A DNA stretch of 64,000 bases, taken from positions 24,873,872 through 24,937,871 of the forward strand of contig JACDQD010000004.1 of NCBI GenBank assembly GCA_019843655.1, in the 5' to 3' direction. The notes under the pieces were generated by a model, which saw only the letters and a program-made list of their open reading frames with translations, searched no databases and was not told the origin of the DNA. The DNA comes from Lethocerus indicus. Its lineage: Eukaryota; Arthropoda; Insecta; Hemiptera; Belostomatidae. Below are positions 46,517-58,380 of the stretch, in pieces. The translations under genes and the position numbers were made by a program. The stretch's first letter is position 1. The number at the start of each line of letters is the position of its first letter.

Positions 46517-48249
46517 CCGGAATCGGAAGTCTCATTTATTGATAGATTTATTATGCAGTCAAATGAAGAGACAATATACGGGCTCGATTAAATTTTAATC
46601 AATGAAATCTTGATAAAGCGGGCAAGCCATTTTGGGCCACGGAATAACAGATTTATGGTTTCCAATTTATCTGAGTTGGGAAAATGAATTTATTTCATCT
46701 CTAAAGACCAGCGATGAATATTTATGGAAGAAAAGACACCGCGGTACAAAATAGGCCGACGGTACAATCAAGTTGTTAAATAGCGATTCGAAGGGAATAG
46801 CGCACATAAAAACCGATAATTAAGTATTTCATGTTCGGTTTTTATAGGCGGGGTCGAACGGTTTAGAGCGCGTTAATGTCCTGTCGAGGAATACTCCGAG
46901 CCGCTACACGACTCCAGGCGACGGCTTTACGATCGCCATTAGGGCCCTCGCGATTAACATATTTCAATGTAACTTAGTGGAATTGTTTAAATTTTGTGAA
47001 CGTTAAATCGAGTACTTTAACGCTAGGGAACCGGTTTCGGAGGCCGGTCTTATGTGCTTCGAGGGCCGCGTACTGTCGACCCACCTTGCGCCTCCTTCAG
47101 GCTCTCAAAATATCAGGGGGAAGTTTTATAAAAATCCTCATACCGTTAAACGATAACACATTAGAGACGCCCGGTAACTCATTATTCTTTTCAAAGTAAA
47201 CCTCCTTCGAAAAATGGACAAATTTCAAGTAGAGACATGAAATTTGAGTAGTTGAGGTGGTGCCTAATGATGCCAATACCGTAGAAGTGAGAGTGCTTAT
47301 TTAAAATGTATAAATAAGGTCTGAATCGAAACAAATAAAGCCAGAATGGGATAGAATAAACTGGATATTAGTTATCCTGTCTTCGTGTTACTCGAAATCC
47401 CACCACCCACCTGTGGAGGGCCGTGACCTCTTGTGATTTGATTGTCACATGTCCAGGTGGAGATGATTTAGCGATTCTTGCTGGCCAGACTATAAGTTAT
47501 CCCCCCCACTAGGTCATTATCCGTCATTTTTTAGCGTGTTCCTTTATTCCCCGCCCGATGCCAATTACGTCACACCGTAGTGGGATGGCGACCTATTGAG
47601 AAATGAAGGTCCTGTTCCACCATCACAAGATTGGAAATTCATACACACTGTTATGCATGTAGCAATAGGGATATTCAGATTATAGTCTTTATTCATAGTG
47701 TGGAGTGATATTTATGAAAAGACGTTACTGTTAATAGTCTTAAACGTCTTAATAGAACAATAAGAATGCTCAATAAATGCTCATTTAGGTATTATCAAGA
47801 CTCGTCTCAAATCAATACGAGAACTAAAATAATTCCCATCACTATAATTTGAGTAAGCTTAGTTTTATAAGTGTTCTAATAATGGCTTCATAGTAGGATA
47901 ACAAAAAGTCTACTCTATTGAAACAAAGTATATCAGTATAAATGAGTACGTGCCTAATATACGGACTAAAAAATGGAAACCGATCTTGCGAAAGTGATGG
48001 ATGATATTCTAAACATTCGTGTGCACCCTAACCTATATTTTAAATTATTATTATTAAATAATTAAAAAATTATTATATTGTAATTAATAATGCCGCGCAC
48101 AACATACTAGTTGAACATTAAGTAGGCATTAATTTGTATCTATTGTATTTATTAGGTTTGAAACAATCTATTTTGTGCTTCTGTTATTCTTCTTTAGTTG
48201 CTAATTTGTAAATTGGATTATATTAGGATGATCACAAAAAAGTGTTGTT
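46517..48249. other. Non-coding stretch
   Basis: AT-rich with a GC-balanced patch at 46850-46960 and 47030-47110. AATTATTATTATTAAATAATT-type AT palindromic sequence lies at 48040-48090. No gene is recognised. Confidence 0.4.
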
Positions 48250-48680
48250 CTCGTTGGACGCCGTGGACTTATTAGAGTCGCCGCTTTAATATCGAATCTA
48301 GCCAGGGACAAGAGGTCGAAGCTACTTTAATGCCGATTGCCCAACGGGTGGAGAGTTCTCCGGGACGTGGAGTTACATAAAAGCGGGGCGCAAACGGTCG
48401 CTCTAATTAGACCGATATCTGTGCGCTGAGGATACAAGATAGGCGGCGATAAGGGGTCGGACAAACACGGCGGCGGCGGATAACCCCCCGGTTGACCCGC
48501 CCCCTAGAGTTTGGACCTTCTTATCTAATTGACAGCCCCGAGAGGGGGACTATTGATGAGTAAGTGAGCGGCCTTTGCCCGAACCGGGCCCAACACCGAG
48601 GAGGGCCAGTAACTCCCGGGCCCTCACCCCCGCCGCAACTTAACGGTAAGTACCCTCCTTATAGACTTCTCTCATCGCAC
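48250..48680. other. GC-rich island ending at a strong donor-like site
   Basis: The island holds a TATA-like CATAAAAGCGGGGC (about 48377-48390), several GCGGCGGCGG blocks and GGGCCCTCACCCCCGCCGC, and ends at AACG|GTAAGT (donor about 48645). A non-coding first exon ending there is conceivable; no initiator or coding start supports it. Confidence 0.2.
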
Positions 48681-49400
48681 CCCCTACACCCATCCCTTAC
48701 AACCATAAACCAGACATTTTTCCCAATCTTCCCAATATCTCCGTACAGTATTCACTTCATCTAAATACCCGTCCGGATGAGACAAATAAGCTGGTGGTCT
48801 GCAAATAATGCAGGCTGGTAACGGGGAAAATCGAACTTCATCCACTATGCATGGGGTTTTGCGTTATTTCATTAAGATTTCCGTATGTCCAATTCAATAT
48901 TGTTTTACGATTAGAATGCTATATTAATATTGCTATAATAATACTACTCCGCTTGTAGTAATATAAGTTATTTGCAGGCAGGTCCGCGAGGGTTCGGAAT
49001 ATCATTACTGCTGTCCCCTCCTTGCCACAATTGGTCACCGGTCGGTTTACTCGCTTGTCAATAGCATTCTTTACTTAGAATAAAGTGGGCTATCGACCGC
49101 TGATGTTTTCCCGCCATCACTGCAACTATAATATTACTTACCGATCTATTACCGTGTAATAGTGTCGATAGGATACACTGTCGACTGTATATTAATTTAT
49201 ACAGCACACAATCCGAACGTTCAGTGGCTCCAGAATGGATAGAAGATCACAGGACTAACGGTTTCGGTAATTAATATTAGGGTCAACATAGATATCTGTT
49301 CGGTCGGTGAGGTTTAGAAATACCGTGATAATTGTTGTCTTATGACTCCGCTCACTGATTTGATCTTTCGCCAGACCGTTTTCGGCTACTTGCCATCTTC
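48681..49400. other. Non-coding, AT-rich
   Basis: A C-rich patch at 48675-48710 (CACCCCCTACACCCATCCC). Nothing else is recognised. Confidence 0.45.
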
Positions 49401-49470
49401 AGTAGCTCTGCGGCAGTGGGTTGGTAACTCACTTAGGCATGCCGGTTGTGGTAGCATCGTTCGAATCCAT
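49401..49470 (+). repeat. tRNA-derived SINE head or tRNA pseudogene
   Basis: GCGGCAGTGGGTTGGTAACTC fits a D arm/A box, and GTTCGAATCC at 49459-49468 is a near-perfect B box. The 28 bases between them match normal tRNA geometry. No matching acceptor stem is seen and the sequence after the B box does not close a tRNA, so a SINE head is more likely than a tRNA gene. The downstream sequence to about 49620 may be SINE body. Confidence 0.45.
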
Positions 49471-50026
49471 AAATGGATCCCGACTCCAGCGCCCGTCTCA
49501 TTTTAATCTTCGCAACTATCGAACGAATAAATACCCCAGTGCGTGTATCACTTCCGTCGCTTTATTAAAACGACTTTTTCGAATAAAACTGAGTCCCGGG
49601 TACGGGGTAAGGGTTTCAGTTATCGTTTAGCGTGATTGAAAATTATTACTGGAAATAGAACATCGAACAGAGAGACAGAGAGAGAGAGAGAGGGAAAAAA
49701 GAAAATGTGGGTTAATATAACGTGGTAACTGTCCGACCAAAAAAAATTACCATCATCCGGCGACATGGAAGTTCGAGATTAGGATCACAATTACCAATAA
49801 TAATTGGCGGTGTGGACTGTTCAGCCAATCCAGACCGGGTTCAATATTATTTTTTTACTATACAGCAACACCGTATTTCCCTTCCGGACTGTTAATTGTT
49901 CTTTATTTTCGGATGGTTTAAATATCTAAAACTTCCATTAAAAATTCTGTAAATCCAGCAATATTTGCGATTATTATTATTTTTTGTGAAAGCTCGTAAT
50001 ATTTATACGGAGCGATCTCTAATTTT
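49471..50026. other. Non-coding, with an (AG)n run
   Basis: A plus frame (49421-49630) overlaps the SINE-like head and is not considered a gene. An uninterrupted (AG)n microsatellite with one C interruption occupies 49668-49693. An AT-rich tail follows. Confidence 0.5.
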
Positions 50027-50738
50027 ATGTTATACTGTCGTAATAAATCATCCTGTATCAACGCCAATTATAGGTTTTTCATCGCACGTGCGTATTTCTA
50101 TGGTCGTGTTGCCATTGTCAATAGCATTTCTTTAATTATTTCCTCGTTATATTTATTGTGTGTATACCACGATAGATGTAAAAACTGTAGGCCACAATTC
50201 TTCAGAGCCCGAGGTTATAAATGTGTGACTGTATATAAGGCCACGCCAAATACGGCCCGTTGTACATTTACAAAAGGGGGTGTTTCATTTAAGGAAATAA
50301 AAAACCTGGAATACAAATTGTAAAATTCCAAATCGGTAACGGTATATCGCCTGCCAATCACCCTTGCCTTGGAGGGCGGATGAATCTCAAACACACAAAG
50401 GAATAACTCTAATAAGCAGTGTATACGGTGTTAGTTGTCAAATGTCAAATGTTGCAATCACATTTGTTTCTTTGCCAGGCAGTTTGAGAGCAAAACTTTC
50501 ACTGTTTCCAACCGGACAAGATAGGAAATTAAAAATATTCACATTTGTCTTAAACCTAACTCCTGCCCGTTATCGACAATTCAATTTCAAATTTAATAAC
50601 TACGAACCCAGGATGAATGCGCGTTTTGTCATCACTCGGCTAATTGGTCATAAAGTAGACCCGGTTTCAGCTTCTCACCGTAAGTTATGTAGCTTCTATG
50701 TAGCCTGTTTTCAGTATAGTGACGTAACAATGGGCTAA
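50027..50738 (+). other. Two adjacent plus-strand open frames, 98 and 124 codons
   Basis: The first (50027-50323) begins at ATG; the second (50364-50738) begins at TTG in a different frame, 40 bases on. Peptide 1 has a hydrophobic run (SISLIISSLYLL) and four cysteines in its second half. Peptide 2 is basic with no recognised domain. Together they span 700 bases of plus-strand openness in AT-rich DNA, which is unusual, but no splice sites tie them. They may be a frameshifted relic of one coding element. Confidence 0.13.
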
Positions 50739-50980
50739 ATAATTGTACGAGGAACATATACGAAGAATTATGTAGATGTGTGAAACCTGAAGTAATACTT
50801 CGATGTACATGACGCAGACATCCTGTCATATAAGTACTGGTGTTTTTGCCAAATAAATATTCAATATTATATCAGTGAAAAGTGCTATTGATGATGGCGA
50901 CAAACCGTTTAGTGTAAGACAGACAGACTAATTAATCCGAATTTCAGACAGATTAATGACTGAAAATCGAAAAAAACAGC
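50739..50980. other. Non-coding
   Basis: Contains the near-duplicate ACAGACAGACTAATTAAT and CAGACAGATTAATG at about 50920-50958, a short imperfect direct repeat. Confidence 0.4.
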
Positions 50981-51012
50981 CACTTAAGAACACTCGCACT
51001 TAAGAACCTCAG
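50981..51012 (+). repeat. Tandem 16-base duplication
   Basis: CACTTAAGAACACTCG is followed immediately by CACTTAAGAACCTCAG: two copies with a few changes at the end of the unit. Confidence 0.6.
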
Positions 51013-52180
51013 AAGATTTGGAATGGATTGGGATAGGAGGGATATTTCTAATCTTATACCTCACCAGGCAGTTATTCAGAGCTATGTAAAAATTTGATCA
51101 CCGGCAGTTGGATCGCATCTTGTTGCGGAATTTTCAAGTGCCACGACGACTTTTTCGATACGTACCGTAGAATCTGAGAGTAAACAACAGATTTGAGACG
51201 TATATCTCTCCATGTTTGCGATGCTCCGATATTCTCTATCCGATATCTCTACCGTGCACGCCAGATAAGGGGCCCGAGAGGCAAGCGGTTACGTCCTGAA
51301 GATTGTGGTACCAACAGACAAAGCTCCGGGGACTCGGAATTATCAAAATTACCGTTAATCTTTTGGAAACAGTATTCAGAAACACAATTATCTGAATCTA
51401 TAAGACTGGAGACGTGACGGATAAAGATTATAAAAACCATTTAAATTATTCGTATTCCTTTAAAATAATTGTAAAGACTTAATAATGAAAGAAATAACAT
51501 TTTTTATACAATGATTGTTGTATTTATCAACAGGTCATCTACCCAGGTTTGGATCGAAGGACTCTTAAGTAAGAATATTTTAACATGGCACCCGAGGCAC
51601 ACAAAACGCGTGGTTTGCACGAAAACGTCACGAGTCCGGATTTAAATTTGAATCTGCAAGAGTGAACGGTGTCCCTATCTGCGTCGGAGGGTCGGGGCAC
51701 GTTTGGCAGCGGAACAAGTTCCTGTGCCCGGTTATATTTGGAGGCTTACATTACCCGGATAACGGTAATTACACTTGGCTTTGCGCTTTGACCCGTCCCC
51801 CAGAACTAAACGCTTTTCTGTAATTCTCCTTTAACACAGGTTCGGGGTGTTGCGCGCTTGCCCCTTCTGAAAGAGAAGCAAACCTCTGCCAGGACGAATC
51901 CGGTTGTAAAATTTACCCGGTATTCAGACCGCTTAGGTCGATACACAGTGCGTCGTAATTCTTTAACCTTCCTGGGTGAATATCGCCGTAGGGTCCATGT
52001 AGGAAAATCCAGGTGTTTCTAATTTATTTTGCGTTTGTGATACTGACTCGCTCGGATCCGTTTACTTCTTCTGGCTCCGATTCTTATTATGGACAACCGA
52101 ATATACTTTTGTGTTATCCCTCCGCAAGTGGCTAAACAGTTATAATAATTTAGTACGATATTTTTGTATTTTATTTTTGT
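51013..52180. other. Non-coding stretch
   Basis: GC-balanced at 51590-51990 without a good frame. Opposed short frames at 51193-51440. Nothing recognised. Confidence 0.4.
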
Positions 52181-52213
52181 ATATTTCCTGAGTACTTTCC
52201 ATTCAGGAAATAT
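52181..52213. repeat. Perfect 11-bp hairpin with 11-base loop
   Basis: ATATTTCCTGA and TCAGGAAATAT are exact reverse complements. TTCCTGA/TCAGGAA resembles a STAT/ETS-type half-site pair, but the outer part is simply AT. The following 50 bases are repeats of GAAATATT. Confidence 0.5.
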
Positions 52214-52552
52214 TTAAATTTTGAAATATTTTATATTTGAAATATTATTTTGATATATATTAACAAATTTATCGGGCACAGTCATAGTACTGTCATATAA
52301 TCGATAGCATGCTTGTTGTGTTTATGACGTGGAGCCGAAACTGGACCAGCTTATAGTAAAAAAGCGGAAAATCGCCAAAAATTAATATTCACGAATTGAG
52401 CTAACCTCTAGAATATACCTCAGAATAGTTCATATCCTAAGGACTTACAACACGACATGCGGCTCGTCGAGGTAATTTATGCAATGCAATGACGTAGATT
52501 AAGCGGTTGCAGAACAGGCCAAGTATCAACAGGAGACTCGTAATTCGAAAGA
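52214..52552. other. AT-rich non-coding stretch
   Basis: Nothing recognised except AAATATT/GATATATAT repeats at 52214-52262. Confidence 0.45.
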
Positions 52553-52605
52553 AGCGGTCATTGTTTAGAAATTCGAACTGTCACTCCGCGGTTCAATCCC
52601 CGCGA
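52553..52605 (+). repeat. tRNA-like (SINE head) relic
   Basis: GGTCATTGTTTAGAA resembles a decayed A box (GTC.AGTGGTTAGAA) and GGTTCAATCC at 52590-52599 is a good B box inside a T-arm-like stem, CGCGG...CCGCG. The spacer is about six bases short of a tRNA. It sits at the left edge of the GC-rich island at 52560-53280. Confidence 0.3.
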
Positions 52606-53109
52606 CCTTTCCACGTCGGCGGAACGAGCTATTCGAAAAATCCCTTTCCGATTTCGTACTCGGGGCTGTCGTACGGCGGGCACACTCTCACGCGGTCGCC
52701 GATAGAGTGCACTGTCTTTCGGGACGGCCCGAGGGGTGGGTAACCCCCGGGGTTTTAAAATTAACCGGGGGGGCTCTTTCAATATAGCCGTAAGCGGAGG
52801 CGGGGCCGGTCGGATGTTGGCCCGGTGTATAATTTATAAGAATAAGACTCCGGGAGCGTGGAGGAATGAGCGGGTGGAATAAATGGTGGTGTATGATGGT
52901 CGTGGTGATGGTGATGGTGTTGGTGTGGTGGGAGGGTGGTGGTGGGATATGGTGGGGGTCTGCCCCCACCCGGGGCTGTCCCCGCCGGCACCGGCACCGG
53001 CCCACCGCTCGGCCACTCGCCCGTACCACTCGCACCCTTCACCATCTCCGTGTCCGCCCCCTCTGTGCACCAGTATTCACCATTTATTTTATATTTATCC
53101 CGGCCGATA
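52606..53109 (+). promoter_or_regulatory. GC-rich island upstream of candidate exon (possible promoter/5' UTR)
   Basis: The island contains (GGT/GAT)-rich repeats at 52882-52957, an 8-bp hairpin GGTGGGGG-TCTG-CCCCCACC (52951-52970), tandem GGCACC steps near 52986-52999 and an abrupt change from a G-rich to a C-rich plus strand at about 52960. TATAATTTATAAG lies at 52826-52838. Frames on both strands are open here for 75 to 135 codons because of composition. It ends directly at the ATG of the candidate exon. Confidence 0.25.
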
Positions 53110-53273
53110 ATGCGGACTCGCGCTCGCCGTACAATGTGTCGAAAAGTGTTCAAACCCAAGACTGCAGCTTACTTTGTGTTTTTCGTGTGGTTCTCGTTGG
53201 AGCCCCCGCCCGACTTCGGTTCCGGGCCCCCGCCGATCGTCTGCCTCGACGACCCGGAGGAACCGCCATTTGA
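53110..53273 (+). CDS. Candidate first coding exon of a type II membrane protein
   Basis: ATG at 53110 with A at -3. The peptide has a basic N-terminus (MRTRARRTMCRKVFKPK), a short aromatic-rich hydrophobic anchor (TAAYFVFFVWFSL, residues 18-30), then a proline/acid-rich stretch (PPPDFGS...DDPEEPPF). At 53274 the frame meets GTAAGA, a good donor; unspliced it would stop at once (TAA, 53275-53277). In the GC-rich second half, GC by codon position is about 20/25, 13/25 and 20/24, the coding pattern with a low second position. Basic-anchor-proline layout is typical of Golgi glycosyltransferases and sulfotransferases, but the family is not identifiable. The remaining exons would lie to the right, perhaps beyond the window. 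Confidence 0.35.
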
Positions 53274-54521
53274 GTAAGAAAGTTTCGACGGAGGTATTGT
53301 GTCCGCTTGTTACTTTTTTTGTAGCGCTTTGCTATTTAGTTCAATTTTTGGTATTTTCGACAATTTCCGTAATCGGAATTCTTCGCTTTCTATAGCGAGA
53401 AGTAATGTTTTCTATATTAAGTAATTACTGCAGATATTTTCTTTCCATTCTGTCTGTGTCTTAGTTCTGGTTACCTTTATAACATTTTACATTTGTTTTT
53501 CATCATGTTCGCACACAATTTTTATTTTGACACCATCTTCGTATCCGCATTATTGTACCACGTCTACGCACGGGAAGTAGTACGGCCCTCAGTTTTTCGG
53601 TCACATCTGTGTGGTTAGTACTGTAGTAATTGTTGACGGTGTTGCGTTCAATTTATGTTATAATGCATATTTTAACGATGTTCGTGTTAGCGGACGAACT
53701 ACTTGATGCGTATCCTGGTTTTTATGCCCGATATAACAACCGGTCAAAATTTAGTGATTCTTCATTTAGCGTGTAAAGTGATTTCATGTTCGGATATTTT
53801 TTTATTGATATAATTTGTTGTGGAAATAAAAGTGTCTTGATACGAACTAAAATTGGACCGTTTTAATGTAGTCAAATAGCTGTTTTCTCTTCCGGAATAT
53901 AAGCAGATTATATATTATTCCAGCTAAACCCAACTCGAGCTAACAGTTCCAGCGATTCAATTAGATCGAGATTAGGGCTCCTCCATTACCGTCTGTACAT
54001 TTCTATTCCGAGTTATCCTCCGAGGTTTATTCTGGTGGGGATAGTCTTGAGACATCCTTGCATGGCGAACGTAGATGCCATTTGATAAATTTGAATACGA
54101 AAATCGTCAAGCTGCCGATTATCAGTCGTTTACTTTAAAATTAGAGCCTATAAATTATAATTTGCATAATTTCACGCTTTATGTAGGCTACTTCACACTT
54201 GAAAATAATGTCCAATTAACGCATTACAGTATTTCGACAGTCTTTAAACGTTTGCGGTATTTAACTAATATAGCAAACTATAATTTTTGTACAGCACTCA
54301 TTTTTCTGTAATGGACACGAGAGTCCACGTGTAACTCGGTAGTAGCATATGTGGCAAAATCAGAACTAGGCGGACGAATAAATTTATTGAAGTTCTGTAT
54401 TTTATTAGCTTAAAAAAGTAGATTGGAAATCACGACTTACTCGGGGGTTGTTAACCCGTTTCAAGGTCTTCCTACTTAATATGTACCCTGTTTGATCCTG
54501 AGGTGTTAATTTCAAGCTACG
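53274..54521. other. Non-coding, possible first intron
   Basis: If the exon ending at 53273 is real, this is intronic. AT-rich, with a T-rich region at 53280-53560. A plus frame at 54075-54311 is AT-derived. No strong acceptor was found. Confidence 0.35.
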
Positions 54522-54894
54522 ATGAATGTTCTCGGCGTTCATCCACACGCATTCCTCACTTATGTCGCGTTCCTTTCCATTGGAGCGTCTCGCCGATTTG
54601 AGACCGTGTGTCCCCACCCACAGAACACGTGTTTCGTCTCCGACCCACATGGAAAAACACAAAAAGAAAAGCCGGAGGCTCGTTGCTCGGCGGGGCCTTT
54701 TAATAATGGCCGCCTCACTAATCACGACACATGTTGCTCCTACCGATTTATCTATAGCCCGCAGTGTACTGGCAACGTATATATTGACGCTGTATTTGGG
54801 AAAGAGAGGGAGTGTGAGACAGAAGTTTGGTAGATCGATAATCGATATTTGGAAGTCGGCAGTGGGGGGAGACTTGCGCTCCTACCGTGATTAA
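54522..54894 (+). other. Overlapping ATG frames of 103 and 122 codons
   Basis: ATGs at 54522 and 54526 open two different frames, and a minus frame (54405-54725) is also open. The 122-codon frame has a lysine/arginine-rich part (MEKHKKKSRR...) followed by two hydrophobic stretches. With three frames open at once in a GC-balanced patch, composition is the simpler explanation. No domain is recognised. Confidence 0.12.
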
Positions 54895-57800
54895 GAGTCA
54901 ATGATCTATGAATATCAGAATTAAACGAGTCACTTTACTTTCTTGTAATTATGCTTCGAAAACTGCCGTGTTTGAATGTCCTTATAATCCGGATTAAAAA
55001 TGAAAGCTGAATGAGTTCGTGTTAGAGTTTATAAAGAGTTTATTCAATAAAGATCGATCCGATAATTTACGCCTAAGCGCTTACCCTCAGCTCAGAAAGG
55101 GCCGTTTCTGAAAAGCGAGTATACTCCATAAGGAGCCCCCTCCTCTTTGGTGGATCGTGACTGCTGGAGACTTTAATGGGCCAGTGGGAAAGGAAGACCG
55201 AAGGAGCGCTAACCTCGCTTTGTCTGCCGCTTCCCCGTAGTCTGGCTTTTCAAAACCTCGATCAGCTGTGAATTATTCGTGTGCCCAGCACGTGTCCGCT
55301 TCGTCTCTGGCCCGCCACTTCATTCAATTAGGTGCTCGTTACGGGACAAAAGGCTTGTTTTCTGGTGGTGGGCTAACTGTAGTGGTGTCTCTCGATTGTG
55401 TAAAATTGACTTGTGTTGTGTGCGTCTCTCGCCCTGGGTTTTAGTTCAGCGCATGTATTATATTGGAACTTAGAACTCCTTGTTGAGTTTTCATACCAGT
55501 TTAAAGCTATCTTCTTTCCGCTTCTCAAAAATTTATTTTCCCAATACCATCCAATGATGTTCTAGAGTTTAAGCTAGTAAGAACATTGTTAAACAAAGCA
55601 CTCTGTCTATATTAGTTTTAACGACTTATGATACCTTTATAACTCCTATTGGCAACTTGGGTATTAGGTGACTGATAAGTCAAATATCGCAACAAGTAAA
55701 GCTATAGAACGACCATTTCCATTCTATGATGATAAATGAAAATTACATTTGCTGGAAAACTTTTCCATATTTTGTTATTTATTTTCGATAATTCCTCGAA
55801 ATATCATGCCTATTTGTAAAATCGATGTTTCGTACATTATATCTTATGTAGAAATTAAAAAGCTGTAGGACACTTGGCTATCTGTTTTCGAGGTAGCAGT
55901 TCTTCTATAATCGGCAACACTTGTATCATTAAGTAAATGGCGCACCATGAAATGACAGTGCGGAAGAATTTCAATTGCAAATTTTAATTGCACAGAATCC
56001 GAATAGCGGTACGTTATTGGGCTAGAAACTCCGGACGGTATTACTTTGTACAATTAGTGCCGCTGAAGTGCTTACCGGCCGTGCCCCGTTTTCTATTTCA
56101 GACCCCCTTTCCGTTTCGGCTTTATGATCATCCTACTGGATATTTAATAGACTCCTAAAATGGGGTACGGGGTCTCCAATTAATTTCCTTCCTTTGTGAA
56201 TAAACAATATTTTATGTGGTGGTGCGAGAGTACGATAGTGTGGCCCTTTCGTGTAATGCGCGGCCACGAGAGAAATAATTGAATGTCAGTAATATTTACT
56301 CCGAGTTAGAATGTCGCCGAGGGGAATAATTATAATTCGTAATATTTTCAAGGCAGCCTATTATTTTGATTGAAAGCATTTATAAGTGATAATTAACGGG
56401 CAAATGTCGACCAATTACTAGTCCGATTTCTAATCCGAGCTTATTTTTTCCCGGTTGTTAATCGGGCGTTCTTGGCCTCGTTTCACGCCCGCGATTTTTA
56501 TCTTTCTTCCACCGAACGTATTAATCTTGTTCTGGTTACTCACTGTGTAGTATTACAAATCTGTAAATTAATATTATCAAGATTAAGAAAGGAATTTGTT
56601 CCTTCTTAAATTGAATTGTATTGATCGGTCTTTCTAATTGAAATAAAGCGAATGCACGAAGGAGCATAAATGAGCGGGGGGCTATTAAATAAAACAGAAT
56701 TCTCTGGTCCTTAAAAAATGCCCACCTAATCATTGTCCAATAGACAATCCTCGAAAATATGCAATTTTTTTCCTCGTGGACGCGCATAATTTATACAACT
56801 AAATTCAGGTATACGTCGTCCTTGCCAAAATAGCTTAGCGACTGACATAAATCTCTGTCCATTTTTATTTCAGTCATCAGGGCATAAATTCGTGGGAGAT
56901 TTTATTTCTACTCCAGTTATTTCAGAACAACGAAAGATTCGGCTGGCGTGGAATTCTGTTCTAACGATCGTCTTTCACTTTGGAATTAATAGCGTTCTAA
57001 TTTATTACTTTAGATGTCACTTTAAATCGTCTTATGCTCAAGAATCAATTATTGAAAATTATAGTAATTTCATTAAAACGCTACACTAAGTTCTATTGTC
57101 TTCTATGTTTGTACATCTTTTCAACTATTGTGTTAGCCTGGAATAGTGGAAAATATCTAAAGAATAATTTGTTTTTTCCTTAATCAAACAACTTTCAGCA
57201 ACACGAAAATCAATTAGCCCGCTTATGCGCGGGGCCTGTGTAAGTCGGGATCGATACAATGCGATTTGGAAAGTGCTGACGCCGGAGGCCGTCCACCGCA
57301 CAAAGGTAAAAGCCATTCATCGTCTCTCAATCAAAATCGAATCCATTTTATTACGAGCGATCCTTCTCGATAGGTTTCGATAGATCGGCGCCCTATTTAA
57401 TCGAACACGTCCAGTCATCGCTGAACCCTTCGAAGGTAATCAAGACATCGGTTTCTCGGGAATATTTATTCAGTCGTATTCTACATTCTGCTTGTTGGCA
57501 TTTGTGTTAAGCGGCGAAGCGCTTCTGAAACGAGATTTCTTCTCGCTATAAAACTCATCGCTATGGTTTCACGATGGTACAAGATGCTTTTTCTGTTCGT
57601 TGATTCAAAGGCACGATTCTGCGGTGTTTCGATTTTTGTAAAATTATGTCGATTCTTCAGAATGGTTTTTCGGCCGTAGGGATCCGGCGTTAAAATAACA
57701 GGTTGAAATTTCTAAAATATTGACAGATCAATTGGGTTCCAGTTTCAGAGAGGGCAGTCGTCTCCATAAACTGAATGGGGCGGATTATCCTTTAGTACAG

Positions 57801-57995
57801 TTTTATTTAGTATTCCTATTGTAATGTATTTACGTATAAATTGTTAGGAAAGAGGATTTATTCGTCGTTTCGTGACTGGGTAGATGTGTAGGATAGGTGC
57901 CCGTCCGAGGCACCGGGGGTGAGATGTCCCAAGTTTTCCTGGCGGTCCGATGGGGGTTTGAGGTGAACGGGGGTAAAAAAAAAGGAGCGCTGAGA
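54895..57995. other. Non-coding stretch
   Basis: A GC-balanced patch at 55080-55340 holds only short frames. AT-rich at 55480-56060 and 56280-56880. A plus frame (56892-57089) and minus frames at 55844-56053 and 56536-56787 lack domains. TATCG/CGATA-rich sequence is frequent at 57340-57560. Confidence 0.4.
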
Positions 57996-58022
57996 GGGTG
58001 GGCCCCCCGGTGCGGGGCCACC
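57996..58022. repeat. GC hairpin
   Basis: GGTGG(G)CCCC pairs with GGGGCCACC around CCGGTGC, with one bulged G. Sits in a GC-rich island at 57890-58060. Confidence 0.45.
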
Positions 58023-58380
58023 TGAACCCTGGCCCCGCCCGTCTCCCTCAGCCTCTTTATTATTAAAGACTTATTTTTTGCCCGCTCCGGGATTTGGATG
58101 GGACCTGAGGGGTCGGCCTCCCCTATGTAATTTATGTAAGGTGCGTGTGTATGTTAGTGTGTGTGGGTGTCGCCACGTTGCCGCCCTTCTCTTCCCACCG
58201 CCTTTATCAAATGAAACGAGCCCAGTATTTTTAGCCTGTATTACACTCTGCGACTACTACAGTTTTTCATATGGGCCGGTAGGTTTCATACGCCATCGTA
58301 GGTTTCGACCGGCACTGAAGGTCCGTAATGTATGGCGAGTTCTCTATTCTAAAAAGACAACGGCTCTGGTACTAATTTAA
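58023..58380. other. GC-rich to balanced stretch
   Basis: A plus frame starting at TTG (58078-58380, 100 codons) is open through GTGTGTATGTTAGTGTGTGTGGGTGTC. No domain is recognised and it ends at the tRNA-like relic. Confidence 0.35.

Noticed and set aside
52553..52605. A true tRNA gene
   Set aside because: The T-arm-like stem is good, but no acceptor stem pairs, the A box is poor and the spacer is short.
52688..53277. Six overlapping frames of 75 to 135 codons on both strands as separate genes
   Set aside because: High GC and few stops keep all frames open. Only the segment 53110-53273 shows start context, codon-position bias and a donor.
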